Below, piece by piece: positions 8,137-16,382 of a stretch of DNA of 29,280 bases. The position numbers and the translations under genes are program-made. Below the pieces are notes generated by a model that searched no databases, was not told the DNA's origin, and saw nothing but the letters and a program-made list of their open reading frames with translations. This stretch comes from a bacterium (GTDB taxonomy: Bacteria > Verrucomicrobiota > Kiritimatiellia > UBA8416). The DNA lies in contig JAIFLS010000101.1 in the NCBI GenBank assembly GCA_020048935.1, positions 1 through 29,280 on the forward strand, read 5' to 3'. Numbering within the stretch: the first letter of the stretch is position 1; every line of letters starts with the position of its first letter.

Positions 8137-8173
8137 TATTGCAGTGCGTCGCCCGCCCACCAAAGGAAACGGG

Positions 8174-8983
8174 TCAACCTTCCGTCGTCTTCACGGGCGG
8201 GACCGGGCGTCCGAGAAAACCGAGCACGGTTTTCAGGTCTTCCCAGACAGGACGCTTCATCGCCGGATTACGCAGCAGGTAGGCGGGGTGGTAGGTGGGC
8301 ATCAGCGGGATGCCTTCGAACTGCAGCCACTGTCCGCGTACCTTGCTGATGGTCTCGCCTTCCGGCAGCGGCACCAGCCCCTCGACAGCGGTCGCCCCCA
8401 TGGCAATGATGACCTTCGGCTTTAGAATCGCGATCTGGCGTTTCAGGAACGGCAGGCAGGTATCCATCTCCTCGCGGGAGGGCTTGCGGTTGTCCGGCGG
8501 CCGGCATTTGTTGATGTTGGCAATGAAGACATCCTCGCGGGCAAACCCCATGGCCTCGATCATCTTGGTAAGCAACTGCCCGGCCCGGCCGACGAAGGCC
8601 AGTCCCTGCTCGTCCTCGTCCTTGCCAGGTGCCTCGCCGACAAACAGTATTTCCGGCTGCGGGTTGCCCTGCCCCGGCACGGTGTTGGTTCGTCCGGTGT
8701 ACAGGCCGCAGCGCGTGCAGGCCGAGATTTCGGCGGCGAGGGTTTTCAAGGCGGGCGGGATGGCGGGGGGCGACGGGGTAGCAGGCGTTTTCTTTTGCTC
8801 TACGAACGGGGTGGAACCCGTCGGCTCGGGCTTGGGCACTGCGGACGGGGTTGAAGCCGCTGATCCCGTGGTGGGTAATGACAGGGCAGCGAGGATGTCT
8901 GGCGAGGCCTCTACCGTAACCGCGCCTTCCTCAAGCTCCCAGGCGATGTAGTCGCTGACGTCCTTGAGAATCTCATTCAGCAC
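8174..8983 (-). CDS. Uracil-DNA glycosylase, family 4 (4Fe-4S)
   Basis: A 269-residue DNA repair enzyme that removes uracil from DNA and starts base excision repair. The catalytic domain occupies about residues 80-265. Visible features are the four iron-sulfur cysteines (C89, C92, C160, C176), motif I 'GEAPGKDEDEQGLAFVGRAG' (116-135), 'NINKCRPPDNRKP' and the C-terminal 'HPAYLLR' (232-238). The first 80 residues are a Pro/Thr-rich low-complexity linker after a short N-terminal segment, a common feature of these proteins. The GTG at 8983 is chosen because a G-rich Shine-Dalgarno precedes it; it overlaps the end of pssA by 11 bp, so it is probably translated from the psd-pssA message. Longer in-frame extensions lie entirely inside pssA. 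Confidence 0.93.
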   Translation of the reverse strand: MLNEILKDVSDYIAWELEEGAVTVEASPDILAALSLPTTGSAASTPSAVPKPEPTGSTPFVEQKKTPATPSPPAIPPALKTLAAEISACTRCGLYTGRTNTVPGQGNPQPEILFVGEAPGKDEDEQGLAFVGRAGQLLTKMIEAMGFAREDVFIANINKCRPPDNRKPSREEMDTCLPFLKRQIAILKPKVIIAMGATAVEGLVPLPEGETISKVRGQWLQFEGIPLMPTYHPAYLLRNPAMKRPVWEDLKTVLGFLGRPVPPVKTTEG

Positions 8984-9851
8984 TGGGCCGCCCCCCCTTG
9001 CGCCGTGGACGGCGCCGACGGCGTCGCGCCGGATAAGGAGATTCCTGCTCGCTCCCGATCCTTTCCTTGCGCGCCTGGTGGATCGCCACACCCTTCACAT
9101 ACATCGGTCCGAACACGGCATACATCAACCCCAGCATCAGCATGGTCACCGCGACCCAGATGGAGTATTCCTTCGGAAGCAGGACAAAGAGGAATACCAG
9201 GATCACGCAGGGGATGAACAAGGCGGCCTTCTTGGTCGGTTTCGGGTACCGCACGTTCGACACCTGCAGGCTGATGAACGTCAGGATACCGACCAGGAAC
9301 AGGATGGCAAACCATCCCTGCTGCAAGGAGAACAGATCCACCTTGCCAGAATGAGGCACCTGGCTGATGAACACAAAAAGGGCAACCCAGCCCGCATTGG
9401 CGGTAATCGGCAATCCGCCATAGCCACCCTGCCCACGCAACGGATCGGCCACCTTGAAGCGCGCCAATCGAACGACTCCGGAGAGTGCCACCGCCGAGGG
9501 TAGCAATACCCGGATCCAGTCCGGGGTCCCGGGCTTCATGGAAACGGCAAAAATCAAGATGGCGGGAGCCAGCCCGAACGCCGTCATATCGACATACGTA
9601 TCGAGTTCGGCACCGAACTCGCTTGTTCCCCGCAGCCAGCGCGCCACATTGCCATCGATCCCGTCGAGGATCATCGCCAGCATGATCAACCGGGCCGCAA
9701 TGCGGAATTCCCCGCCGTTGGCCCCCTCCTGGAACCCCTGCACGACAAACACAATGCTCAGGAACCCAGACAGCATCGCACCCAGCGTAATGACCGTCGG
9801 AATAATCTGAAGGAAACGTAACATCCGTTCCTTTTGAATTGGATTCAGCAT
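8973..9851 (-). CDS. pssA: CDP-diacylglycerol--serine O-phosphatidyltransferase
   Basis: A 292-residue inner-membrane enzyme that makes phosphatidylserine from CDP-diacylglycerol and L-serine. The CDP-alcohol phosphotransferase signature is perfect: D66-G67-x2-A70-R71-x8-G80-x3-D84-x3-D88. Membrane helices surround it ('VITLGAMLSGFLSIVFVV', 'LAPAILIFAVSM' and several late ones), and the tail is strongly basic. The ATG at 9851 begins two bases after the psd stop codon ends (one base between them) and has GGGAGG about ten bases upstream within psd. Together with psd it forms the two-step route to phosphatidylethanolamine. A longer frame to 9911 would overlap psd and is not favoured. Confidence 0.94.
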   Translation of the reverse strand: MLNPIQKERMLRFLQIIPTVITLGAMLSGFLSIVFVVQGFQEGANGGEFRIAARLIMLAMILDGIDGNVARWLRGTSEFGAELDTYVDMTAFGLAPAILIFAVSMKPGTPDWIRVLLPSAVALSGVVRLARFKVADPLRGQGGYGGLPITANAGWVALFVFISQVPHSGKVDLFSLQQGWFAILFLVGILTFISLQVSNVRYPKPTKKAALFIPCVILVFLFVLLPKEYSIWVAVTMLMLGLMYAVFGPMYVKGVAIHQARKERIGSEQESPYPARRRRRRPRRKGGRPSAE

Positions 9852-9852
9852 C

Positions 9853-10575
9853 TTAACGGTACCTCCCGATGATCGTTTCCCCTGCCGTGACCCGGTCGCC
9901 TTCCCTGGCAAGCAGATCGACGTCCGCCGCCGGGAAATAAATATCCATCCGTGACCCGAATTTCATCATCCCGAAATCATCCCCCGCCTTGACATCCGTC
10001 GCCCGGTCGTGAGGCAGCCAGTAGATCACGCGCCGGCAGACCGGCCCGACAATCTGGTTGACCAAACAGCAGGTGCGTTCGTTCTCGATCAGGATCGAGT
10101 TGTGCTGGTTGACATCCGAGGATTTCTCCTCGAACGTGAACAGATGCTTGCCCGGGAAATACCCCAGGAAACGGGATTTCCCGCTGATCGGCACCCGGTT
10201 GACATGCACATCGAACAGACTGAGGAAAATGCTGACGCGCAGCACATCCCCGGCGCGGAACGCCGACGTGTCCTCGGGCTTGAGGCCGGCGAGCATCGTG
10301 ATGGAGCCGAACTGCTCCGGCGTGAAGGTGGCGATCTTCGCCACCACGCCATCGGCCCCCGCCAGGATGACATCCGGATCCGCTGGCGGATTACGCACCG
10401 GATCGCGGAAGAACCAGCAAAGGTAGCCACACAGCACGACCAGCAGCACCAGCGATGCCAAGCAGGCCGCTGTCGAGGGCACGGCGGGAACCAACCGCAG
10501 CAAGCCGTAGACAGCGGCACTGATCAGCACACTGACAGCCACAAAAGGCATTATCTCGGACCGGATACTCAACAT
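9853..10575 (-). CDS. psd: Phosphatidylserine decarboxylase (short, archaetidylserine decarboxylase-like type)
   Basis: A 240-residue proenzyme that decarboxylates phosphatidylserine to phosphatidylethanolamine. Two hydrophobic segments near the N-terminus (about 8-28 and 36-56) anchor it, followed by 'CWFFRDPVRNPP', 'ADGVVAKI', 'FLSLFDVHVNRVPISG', 'KSSDVNQHNS' and the self-cleavage site 'MKFGSRMDIYFP', where cleavage between G207 and S208 should create the pyruvoyl group. The short length and FGSR site fit the Psd-A subclass. The ATG at 10575 is preceded by AAAGGGGAGG; a TTG at 10611 is also in frame but less likely. It lies 69 bp after ppdK on the same strand and directly before pssA. Confidence 0.94.
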   Translation of the reverse strand: MLSIRSEIMPFVAVSVLISAAVYGLLRLVPAVPSTAACLASLVLLVVLCGYLCWFFRDPVRNPPADPDVILAGADGVVAKIATFTPEQFGSITMLAGLKPEDTSAFRAGDVLRVSIFLSLFDVHVNRVPISGKSRFLGYFPGKHLFTFEEKSSDVNQHNSILIENERTCCLVNQIVGPVCRRVIYWLPHDRATDVKAGDDFGMMKFGSRMDIYFPAADVDLLAREGDRVTAGETIIGRYR

Positions 10576-10644
10576 CCTCCCCTTTCCCCCACGCTCACAA
10601 ACGACATACAACGCGGCGGACGGGGTGCCAATCCCTAGCCACTC

Positions 10645-13467
10645 CTACTTCCCGCTCAGTGCGGCATGGGCGGCGGCCAGACGGGCGATCGGTACACGGT
10701 ACGGGCTGCACGAGACATAGTCCATGCCGGCGCGTACGCAGAACTTGACGCTCTCCGCCTCGCCGCCATGCTCGCCGCAGATGCCGATCTTGAGGTTCGG
10801 GCGGGTCGAGCGACCACGCTCGATACCCAATTTCACCAGTTCCCCCACACCGCTCTGGTCGAGGCTCTGGAAGGGGTCGGCCTTGAAGATGCCTTTGCCG
10901 CCTTCCTTCTCCGTCATGACATAGACCGGCAGGAACCGGCCGGCGTCATCGCGCGAAAGCCCCAACGTCATCTGCGTCAGGTCGTTCGTGCCGAAGCTGA
11001 AGAACTCGGCGACTTCAGCGATCTCGTTCGCCAGCAGCGCCGCGCGCGGAATCTCGATCATCGTGCCGACCATGTACCGCACCTTGCTCTTGGCGCGCTT
11101 GATGATCGCATCAGCCACGCCGCGCGCCTGGTCCGTCAGGATCTTGAGTTCCTTGCGGTCGATCGCCAGCGGGATCATGATCTCCGGCAGCACCTTGCCG
11201 CCCTTCGCGGCAACCTCGACGGCGGCTTCGATGATCGCTGTAACCTGCATGTCAAGGATCTCGGGATAGGTAATGCACAGACGGCAACCGCGGTGACCCA
11301 GCATCGGGTTGCTCTCGTGCAACTGCTCGCAGCGGTGGCGGATCTTGTCGGCACTGAGTCCCGTGATCGCGCTGAGTTTGTCAATGCCGACCTTATCCTT
11401 CGGCGTGAACTCGTGCAGGGGCGGATCAATCAGGCGGATCGTCACCGGCTTGCCGTCCATGGCCTTGAAGATGCCCACGAAGTCGGCCTTCTGGAAGGGC
11501 AGCAGCTTGTTCAAAGCGGCCTTGCGGGACTCCAGAGTCTCGGCAACGATCATCTCCTGGATCGCCAGACGACGCTCTTCGGTATCGAAGAACATGTGCT
11601 CGGTACGGCAAAGCCCGATGCCCTCGGCACCCATGCGGATGGCGTTTTCAGCGTCGTAAGGCGTGTCGGCGTTCGTGCGGACCTTGATCTTGCGCAGCTT
11701 ATCGGCCCAGCCCATCAGCGTCGCGAAGGAAGCCGGCAGTTCCGGATCCTTGAGCGGCAGCTCACCGTTGTAAACCTCGCCGGCCGATCCGTCCAGGGTA
11801 ATGCAATCGCCTTGATTGATTCGCTGGCCACCCAGCGTCATGAACTTTTCCTCGTAGTTGATGTTGAGTGCCTCGCACCCGACAATGCAGCACTTGCCCC
11901 ACCCGCGGGCGACAACCGCCGCGTGGCTGGTCTTGCCGCCCGTGGCGGTCAGGATGCCCTGCGCCGCATGCATGCCACCGACATCCTCGGGACTCGTTTC
12001 CTTGCGCACGAGAATGGCCTTGATATCCTTGGCTGCGAGCGACTCGGCTTCGGCGGCCGTGAAGACCACCTGACCGCATGCCGCGCCGGGAACGGCATTG
12101 ATGCCGCCACCCAGACGAACATCCTTGAGCCGCTGGAGCGAAACACGCCTGGTATCGATGACGGGATAGAACAGGCGCTCGATGTCGTCGGACGTGATAC
12201 GGGCTACGGCTTCCTCCTTGGTAAGGACAAGGCTGGTGGCAACATCGGCCCACTTCTTGGGCAAATAGCCCTTCTTGGCCAGGCGGTTGGCCTCGGCCTT
12301 CGAAAGCAGCGCCTTGGTGGCTTGGTCCACCGCGATCGTGAACGAGGCAGCCGGACTGCGCTTGCCGGTACGGCACTGCAGCATGTAAAGCTTGCCGTCC
12401 TCAATCGTGAACTCCAAGTCCTGCATCTCGTGATAGTAGCTCTCGAGAATCGCGCGTACAGCCAGAAGCTGGTCGTAGACGCCGGGCATCTGATCCTTCA
12501 GGGTTTCCAGCTTCAGCGGGGTGCGGATACCGGCAACAACGTCCTCGCCCTGGGCATTGATCAGGTAGTCGCCGTAGAACTCGTTGGCACCGCTGTTAGG
12601 ATCGCGCGTGAAGCACACGCCCGTGCCCGAACCATCGCCCTTGTTGCCGAACACCATCTGCACGACGTTGACAGCCGTGCCAATCAGATCGGTGATCTTC
12701 TCGACGCGGCGGTAGGTAACGGCTTTCTCGGCCTCCCATGAATTGAACACCGCCATAACCGCGCCCCAGAGCTGGTCCGCGGGATCCTGCGGGAAGGCTT
12801 CCCCCTTCTTCTTGGCATAAAACGCCTTGAACTGGTCGCATAGCTTCTTGAGCTGTTCCGCCGTCAACTCGGTATCGAGCATGACGCCGGCGTCATGTTT
12901 CATCGTGTGCAGCAGATCCTCCATGTGGTCTTTGGAGAGACCCATGGCGGTGGTGCTGAACATCTGGATAAAGCGGCGATAGCTGTCGTAAGCGAAGCGA
13001 GGGTTGCCGGTCTTGGTGGCGAGGCCTTCGACGCTGACGTCATTGAGACCCAGGTTCAGGATGGTTTCCAGCATGCCGGGCATCGAGCGCGCGGCCCCCG
13101 AGCGCACGGACACCAGCAGGGGATCCTTGGAATCGCCTAACTTCTTGCCGGTCGCCTTTTCGAGTTTGGCAAGCGCCTCGCGCACTTCGCCAGCGAGGGT
13201 CTTCGGCAGCTTGCAACCGAGACGGTAGTATTCAGCGCAGGTCTGGATGCTGATCGTGAATCCGGCCGGCACAGGAATGCCGATGCTGGTCATTTCCATC
13301 AGACCGAGCCCCTTGCCGCCCAGAACGTTCTTGGTGAGATTCTCGCCCTTCGCCTCGGCCTTGCCCGCGCCGAAGAAAAACACATGCTTCATGACCGCCG
13401 GGTCAGCCGCTTTCTTGACCACCGGGGAGGCCACCTTCTTTACCGCCGCCTTCTTTACTGCTGCCAT
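10645..13467 (-). CDS. ppdK: Pyruvate, phosphate dikinase
   Basis: A 940-residue enzyme that interconverts pyruvate, ATP and phosphate with phosphoenolpyruvate, AMP and pyrophosphate; in anaerobes it often works in glycolysis or gluconeogenesis. The N-terminal ATP-grasp domain ('GGKGLGLMEMTSIGIPVPAG', 'SVRSGAARSMPGMLETILNLG') is followed by the swivelling phosphohistidine domain with 'GGKTSHAAVVARGWG' (His about residue 515), and the PEP/pyruvate TIM barrel ends with 'GICGEHGGE' (catalytic Cys about 897). It is slightly longer than usual because of an N-terminal Lys/Ala/Val-rich extension of about 25 residues before the normal 'MKHVFFFGAG' start. The upstream ATG at 13467 is preferred since it has AGGAG nine bases before it while the inner Met has none. 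Confidence 0.96.
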   Translation of the reverse strand: MAAVKKAAVKKVASPVVKKAADPAVMKHVFFFGAGKAEAKGENLTKNVLGGKGLGLMEMTSIGIPVPAGFTISIQTCAEYYRLGCKLPKTLAGEVREALAKLEKATGKKLGDSKDPLLVSVRSGAARSMPGMLETILNLGLNDVSVEGLATKTGNPRFAYDSYRRFIQMFSTTAMGLSKDHMEDLLHTMKHDAGVMLDTELTAEQLKKLCDQFKAFYAKKKGEAFPQDPADQLWGAVMAVFNSWEAEKAVTYRRVEKITDLIGTAVNVVQMVFGNKGDGSGTGVCFTRDPNSGANEFYGDYLINAQGEDVVAGIRTPLKLETLKDQMPGVYDQLLAVRAILESYYHEMQDLEFTIEDGKLYMLQCRTGKRSPAASFTIAVDQATKALLSKAEANRLAKKGYLPKKWADVATSLVLTKEEAVARITSDDIERLFYPVIDTRRVSLQRLKDVRLGGGINAVPGAACGQVVFTAAEAESLAAKDIKAILVRKETSPEDVGGMHAAQGILTATGGKTSHAAVVARGWGKCCIVGCEALNINYEEKFMTLGGQRINQGDCITLDGSAGEVYNGELPLKDPELPASFATLMGWADKLRKIKVRTNADTPYDAENAIRMGAEGIGLCRTEHMFFDTEERRLAIQEMIVAETLESRKAALNKLLPFQKADFVGIFKAMDGKPVTIRLIDPPLHEFTPKDKVGIDKLSAITGLSADKIRHRCEQLHESNPMLGHRGCRLCITYPEILDMQVTAIIEAAVEVAAKGGKVLPEIMIPLAIDRKELKILTDQARGVADAIIKRAKSKVRYMVGTMIEIPRAALLANEIAEVAEFFSFGTNDLTQMTLGLSRDDAGRFLPVYVMTEKEGGKGIFKADPFQSLDQSGVGELVKLGIERGRSTRPNLKIGICGEHGGEAESVKFCVRAGMDYVSCSPYRVPIARLAAAHAALSGK

Positions 13468-13509
13468 GATCGAGTCTCCTGTTTATCGCGCATCCGAAAC
13501 CCAAAAGGG

Positions 13510-13523
13510 CAGGATGCATCCTG
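13510..13523. repeat. Perfect 14-bp palindrome upstream of ppdK
   Basis: CAGGATGCATCCTG is a perfect dyad located 43 to 56 bases before the ppdK start, in the expected 5' leader. It could be an operator half-site pair or an RNA hairpin. It contains no T run. Confidence 0.4.
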
Positions 13524-13559
13524 TTAAAAGCACAATTCGAAAAATCCACAAACGTGCCA

Positions 13560-13587
13560 ACGCTACCAGACGGCACTGGAATGTCAA
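13560..13587 (-). promoter_or_regulatory. Possible ppdK promoter
   Basis: A perfect TTGACA (13587-13582) lies on the minus strand 115 to 120 bases before ppdK. The best -10 at 16-bp spacing is only TAGCGT (13565-13560). The call rests on the -35 box and its resemblance to two other promoters in the window. Confidence 0.33.
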
Positions 13588-13633
13588 GAAAACGAAAACA
13601 GAAAACAGAAAAACAGATTCGCGGAAACAGGTC

Positions 13634-13662
13634 TTGACATTGCCCTGCATTTTGCATAGATT
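13634..13662 (+). promoter_or_regulatory. Strong sigma70-type promoter of rplU-rpmA-obgE
   Basis: TTGACA (13634-13639), a 17-base spacer and TAGATT (13657-13662), a near-consensus promoter, face the rplU operon. The predicted leader is about 58 bases. Confidence 0.7.
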
Positions 13663-13699
13663 TCAACGGTTTTTTGACACAGGAGCAGTTCAGCAGGGA

Positions 13700-13712
13700 G
13701 CGGGAAGCCCGC
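13700..13712 (+). promoter_or_regulatory. Short GC hairpin in the rplU leader next to the ribosome-binding site
   Basis: GCGGG-AAG-CCCGC forms a perfect five-bp stem with a three-base loop, ending one base before the AAGGAAG Shine-Dalgarno of rplU. It could affect ribosome access, as in autoregulated ribosomal-protein leaders; this is inference only. Confidence 0.35.
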
Positions 13713-13726
13713 AAAGGAAGATTATC

Positions 13727-14041
13727 ATGGAAGCATATGCAGTTATTGAAACCGGCGGTAAACAGTACCGGGTTCAGCAAGGCGATACACTCAACGTCGA
13801 AAAGCTCGACGCGGAAGTCGGCACATCGGTGGAACTCGACCGTGTCCTGGCAGTGTCGAACGGCACGGACCTGAAAATCGGCGCTCCCACCGTGGAAGCC
13901 GCGAAGGTGGTCGCCAGCGTAAAGGACCAGATCCGCGGCGAGAAGATATTCAACTTCAAGAAGAAGCGCCGCAAGGGCTACACCCGCAAGATCGGCCATC
14001 GTCAGTCCCTGACGGTGCTGACAATCGAAAGCATCGCCTAA
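13727..14041 (+). CDS. rplU: 50S ribosomal protein bL21
   Basis: A 104-residue ribosomal protein that binds 23S rRNA in the large subunit. The start 'MEAYAVIETGGKQYRVQQGD' and the C-terminal 'IFNFKKKRRKGYTRKIGHRQ' block are diagnostic. The ATG at 13727 has AAGGAAG upstream; longer upstream frames cross the promoter and are not real. It is the first gene of the conserved rplU-rpmA-obgE operon, 31 bp ahead of rpmA. Confidence 0.98.
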   Translation: MEAYAVIETGGKQYRVQQGDTLNVEKLDAEVGTSVELDRVLAVSNGTDLKIGAPTVEAAKVVASVKDQIRGEKIFNFKKKRRKGYTRKIGHRQSLTVLTIESIA

Positions 14042-14072
14042 ACGGCAAACCCCGACATCCAGGAGACGAATC

Positions 14073-14336
14073 ATGGCACATAAGAAGAGCAGCGGTTCCG
14101 CCAAGAACGGGCGCGACAGCAACCCGAAGATGCTGGGAATCAAACGCTATGCAGGAGAGGTGGTAACGGCGGGTTCCATTCTCGTCCGCCAGCGCGGCAC
14201 GCGTTTCGCGGCAGGCATGAATGTCAAACGCGGCAAGGATGACACGCTTTTCGCTCTCAAGGACGGCAGTGTCCGTTTCGAGAAGGACAGCAAGGTCGTC
14301 ACCATCGTGGCCACTGAAGCCGCCGTCAGCGCGTAA
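14073..14336 (+). CDS. rpmA: 50S ribosomal protein bL27
   Basis: An 87-residue large-subunit protein whose N-terminal tail reaches the peptidyl-transferase centre. It begins 'MAHKKSSGSAKNGRDSNPK', close to the family consensus MAHKKGGGS, and contains 'ILVRQRGTRFAAGMNV'. It starts directly with the mature-type sequence, without the Firmicute-type cleaved N-terminal extension. A Shine-Dalgarno (AGGAGACG) precedes the ATG. The gap to obgE is 10 bp. Confidence 0.98.
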   Translation: MAHKKSSGSAKNGRDSNPKMLGIKRYAGEVVTAGSILVRQRGTRFAAGMNVKRGKDDTLFALKDGSVRFEKDSKVVTIVATEAAVSA

Positions 14337-14346
14337 GTACCTGCAT

Positions 14347-15351
14347 TTGAAAACACGCAAGTTCGTTGATCATGTCACGGTTTTCGCTACCGCCGGCAAC
14401 GGCGGTAACGGATCATCCAGTTTCCGTCGCGAGAAGTTTGTCGCGAGGGGGGGGCCCGACGGCGGCGATGGCGGACGCGGCGGGCATATCATCCTGCGCG
14501 GCGATAACGACACCGATTCCCTCATCGGGCTATACTTCGCCCCGATTCTGCGGGCAGGGCACGGCGGTGCCGGCTCCGGCCAGAAAATGCATGGGCGCAA
14601 CGGCCTGGACAAGGTCATCAAGATCCCCTGCGGTACCGAGATCTGGGAGCAGGAAACCGACACGCTGATTGGCGATATCACCACCCATGGACAGGAACTG
14701 ATTGTGGCCCGAGGAGGCAAGGGCGGTATCGGCAACGTTCATTTCAAGAGTTCTACGCACCAGGCCCCTACCGAGCGTACCGAAGGGGAGCTTGGGCAGG
14801 ACATGACCTTGCGGCTGGAACTGAAGATCATGGCCGATATCGGCCTGGTCGGGTTCCCGAACGCTGGAAAATCATCGTTGCTGACCGTCCTGAGCGATGC
14901 TCATCCGAAAGTCGCCGCCTACCCCTTCACCACGCTCAATCCGGTACTCGGCACGGTACTCTTCGAGGACTACACCAAACTGCGTATCGCGGACATCCCC
15001 GGCATCATCAAAGGTGCACATGAAGGGATCGGCCTTGGCGATGCGTTCCTGCGGCACATCGAGCGCTCGCGGTTCCTGCTGCTGGTGCTCGACATGGCGG
15101 GCGTCGATACGCGCGATCCTGTCGACGATTATCGCAACCTGATCAACGAACTCACGCTCTATGATGCCGAGCTTCCCGAACGCCCGCACCTGGTCGTCGC
15201 GAACAAGATGGATCTGCCGGAGGCCGCCGATAACCTGGCTGAGTTCATCAAGGAAACGGGAATCACGCCGCTGCCGGTATCCACGCTGGACGGCAACGGG
15301 ATCGACGAACTGAAAATCGGGCTGCACGCGCTCTGCCGGCCCGACGCCTAG
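14347..15351 (+). CDS. obgE: Obg family GTPase, short form without an OCT domain
   Basis: A 334-residue ribosome-associated GTPase involved in late 50S assembly and stress response. The glycine-rich Obg fold occupies 1-160 ('KFVDHVTVFATAGNGGNG', 'FRREKFVARGGPDGGDGG'). The G domain follows with G1 'GFPNAGKSS' (169-177), G3 'DIPG' (216-219), G4 'NKMD' (286-289) and G5 'VSTLDGNG'. It ends right after the G domain, so the variable C-terminal OCT domain is missing. The start is most likely TTG at 14347, ten bases after rpmA, giving 'MKTRKFVDHV'; no ATG is available near the conserved N-terminus and no strong Shine-Dalgarno is visible. Its stop shares CTAG with the stop of the convergent gene. Confidence 0.96.
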   Translation: MKTRKFVDHVTVFATAGNGGNGSSSFRREKFVARGGPDGGDGGRGGHIILRGDNDTDSLIGLYFAPILRAGHGGAGSGQKMHGRNGLDKVIKIPCGTEIWEQETDTLIGDITTHGQELIVARGGKGGIGNVHFKSSTHQAPTERTEGELGQDMTLRLELKIMADIGLVGFPNAGKSSLLTVLSDAHPKVAAYPFTTLNPVLGTVLFEDYTKLRIADIPGIIKGAHEGIGLGDAFLRHIERSRFLLLVLDMAGVDTRDPVDDYRNLINELTLYDAELPERPHLVVANKMDLPEAADNLAEFIKETGITPLPVSTLDGNGIDELKIGLHALCRPDA

Positions 15352-16226
15352 AACGAGCCACCGATCCCGACCCGCAGGTATGCCGCCGGATCCACATCAG
15401 GGGATCCGCCGCGCCCGAAATCGATCTCGCGCCCGTTCAGAAGCCCGAACTCACCCGTGACACGGAATTCCGGATTGATTTCACGCGTCAATCCGATCGC
15501 CATCAGGATGGATTCGAAGGTCACCCGCTCCCGATCATCGCGATCGCCCGGCATCTGGTACGTCATGCTCTCCCAAACCCAGCGCGCATGCATCACCCAC
15601 TCCGGCAGCATATGGTAAACCAGACGGCTCTCCGGCAACAAGGCCTCCAGCCGGAAGATCGGCGAGGGCTGCCAGACCACGCCAGCCACCGGCATGACCT
15701 CCCGTTCAAACCCGATCCGTAAGGCAAGACCGGCCAGTGCCGAGAGGCTCGAATTGATCGTCTTGATACCCGTGAACGTCATCGGCATGGCAAGCGATTC
15801 AAGACTCAGCGCATCCAGATCCGAGTAGAATCCAGGCTCAAACCGCCACTGGAAAGCCATGTCGTTGACATAACGCCACGTCCAGCGGTTGTCGAAAGCA
15901 ACCACCAGCAGTTGCCCCGGCAGATTCAATTCAGCATCGTCGAGCGGGATGACCGACTGGAACTGCATGCGGATATCCAGATCCCCCAGCAGAACCTCGC
16001 GAAAATAGAACAGGTCGGTTTGAACGTCCCATTCCATCAGCGATAAGGAATTGCCATTCTCCGCATCCGAAGGCAAGACGAATCCGAGATCGAGGGTATA
16101 GACCGGATCGCTACGCAGATCGAGGACCGGACAGCGCGTCGCCCCCCGGTACCAGGAATCCGAAGGCGATCCGGCAAACACCGAACCCGCCAGGCTGAGC
16201 AAAATAGCCATGCGTAAAATATTCAT
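15348..16226 (-). CDS. Secreted beta-strand-rich protein, likely outer-membrane barrel (possibly DUF6268-like)
   Basis: A 292-residue protein of unknown function. It starts with a signal peptide (basic 'MNILR', hydrophobic 'MAILLSLAGS', cleavage after 'VFA'). The mature part alternates polar and hydrophobic residues with many Trp/Tyr/Phe, as in outer-membrane barrels, and ends in Phe ('GIGGSF'), a common last residue of barrel proteins. Phrases such as 'NRWTWRYVNDMAFQWRFEPG' recall DUF6268-type proteins of PVC bacteria, a tentative match from memory. The start at 16226 fits the signal peptide; the longer frame to 16307 would bury it. It is a single gene convergent with obgE, with stops overlapping by 4 bp. 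Its upstream region faces the LpoB-like gene. Confidence 0.72.
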   Translation of the reverse strand: MNILRMAILLSLAGSVFAGSPSDSWYRGATRCPVLDLRSDPVYTLDLGFVLPSDAENGNSLSLMEWDVQTDLFYFREVLLGDLDIRMQFQSVIPLDDAELNLPGQLLVVAFDNRWTWRYVNDMAFQWRFEPGFYSDLDALSLESLAMPMTFTGIKTINSSLSALAGLALRIGFEREVMPVAGVVWQPSPIFRLEALLPESRLVYHMLPEWVMHARWVWESMTYQMPGDRDDRERVTFESILMAIGLTREINPEFRVTGEFGLLNGREIDFGRGGSPDVDPAAYLRVGIGGSF

Positions 16227-16295
16227 GCTCGATAGACTACCCTGCCAAGCGCTTCCGCGCAAGTTTCTTCTCGTTTCCGTGTATGTTTTGCGCGC

Positions 16296-16324
16296 TTGAT
16301 CCTGCATCGCGCACGCGCTATGAT
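16296..16324 (+). promoter_or_regulatory. Likely promoter of the LpoB-like operon
   Basis: TTGATC (16296-16301), a 17-base spacer and TATGAT (16319-16324) lie about 60 bases before the LpoB-like start, oriented toward it. The -10 matches consensus at five of six positions. Confidence 0.55.
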
Positions 16325-16382
16325 AGCCGCGTTGATTGATTTCGGTCCTGACATGAAACTTCCATCAAGGAGACGCGCATCT

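Noticed and set aside
8003..8425. A plus-strand frame beginning 'GSNRRPADYKSAALPTELNW'
   Set aside because: This peptide is the well-known spurious translation of the antisense strand of a tRNA; here it covers tRNA-Thr and then runs opposite the uracil-DNA glycosylase gene.
10666..12741. A 691-codon open frame on the plus strand opposite ppdK
   Set aside because: It is entirely antisense to a confidently identified enzyme gene and has no domain of its own. High GC content commonly keeps this frame open.
13392..13392. An internal start for ppdK at the conserved 'MKHVFFFG'
   Set aside because: No ribosome-binding site precedes it, whereas the upstream ATG at 13467 has a good one.
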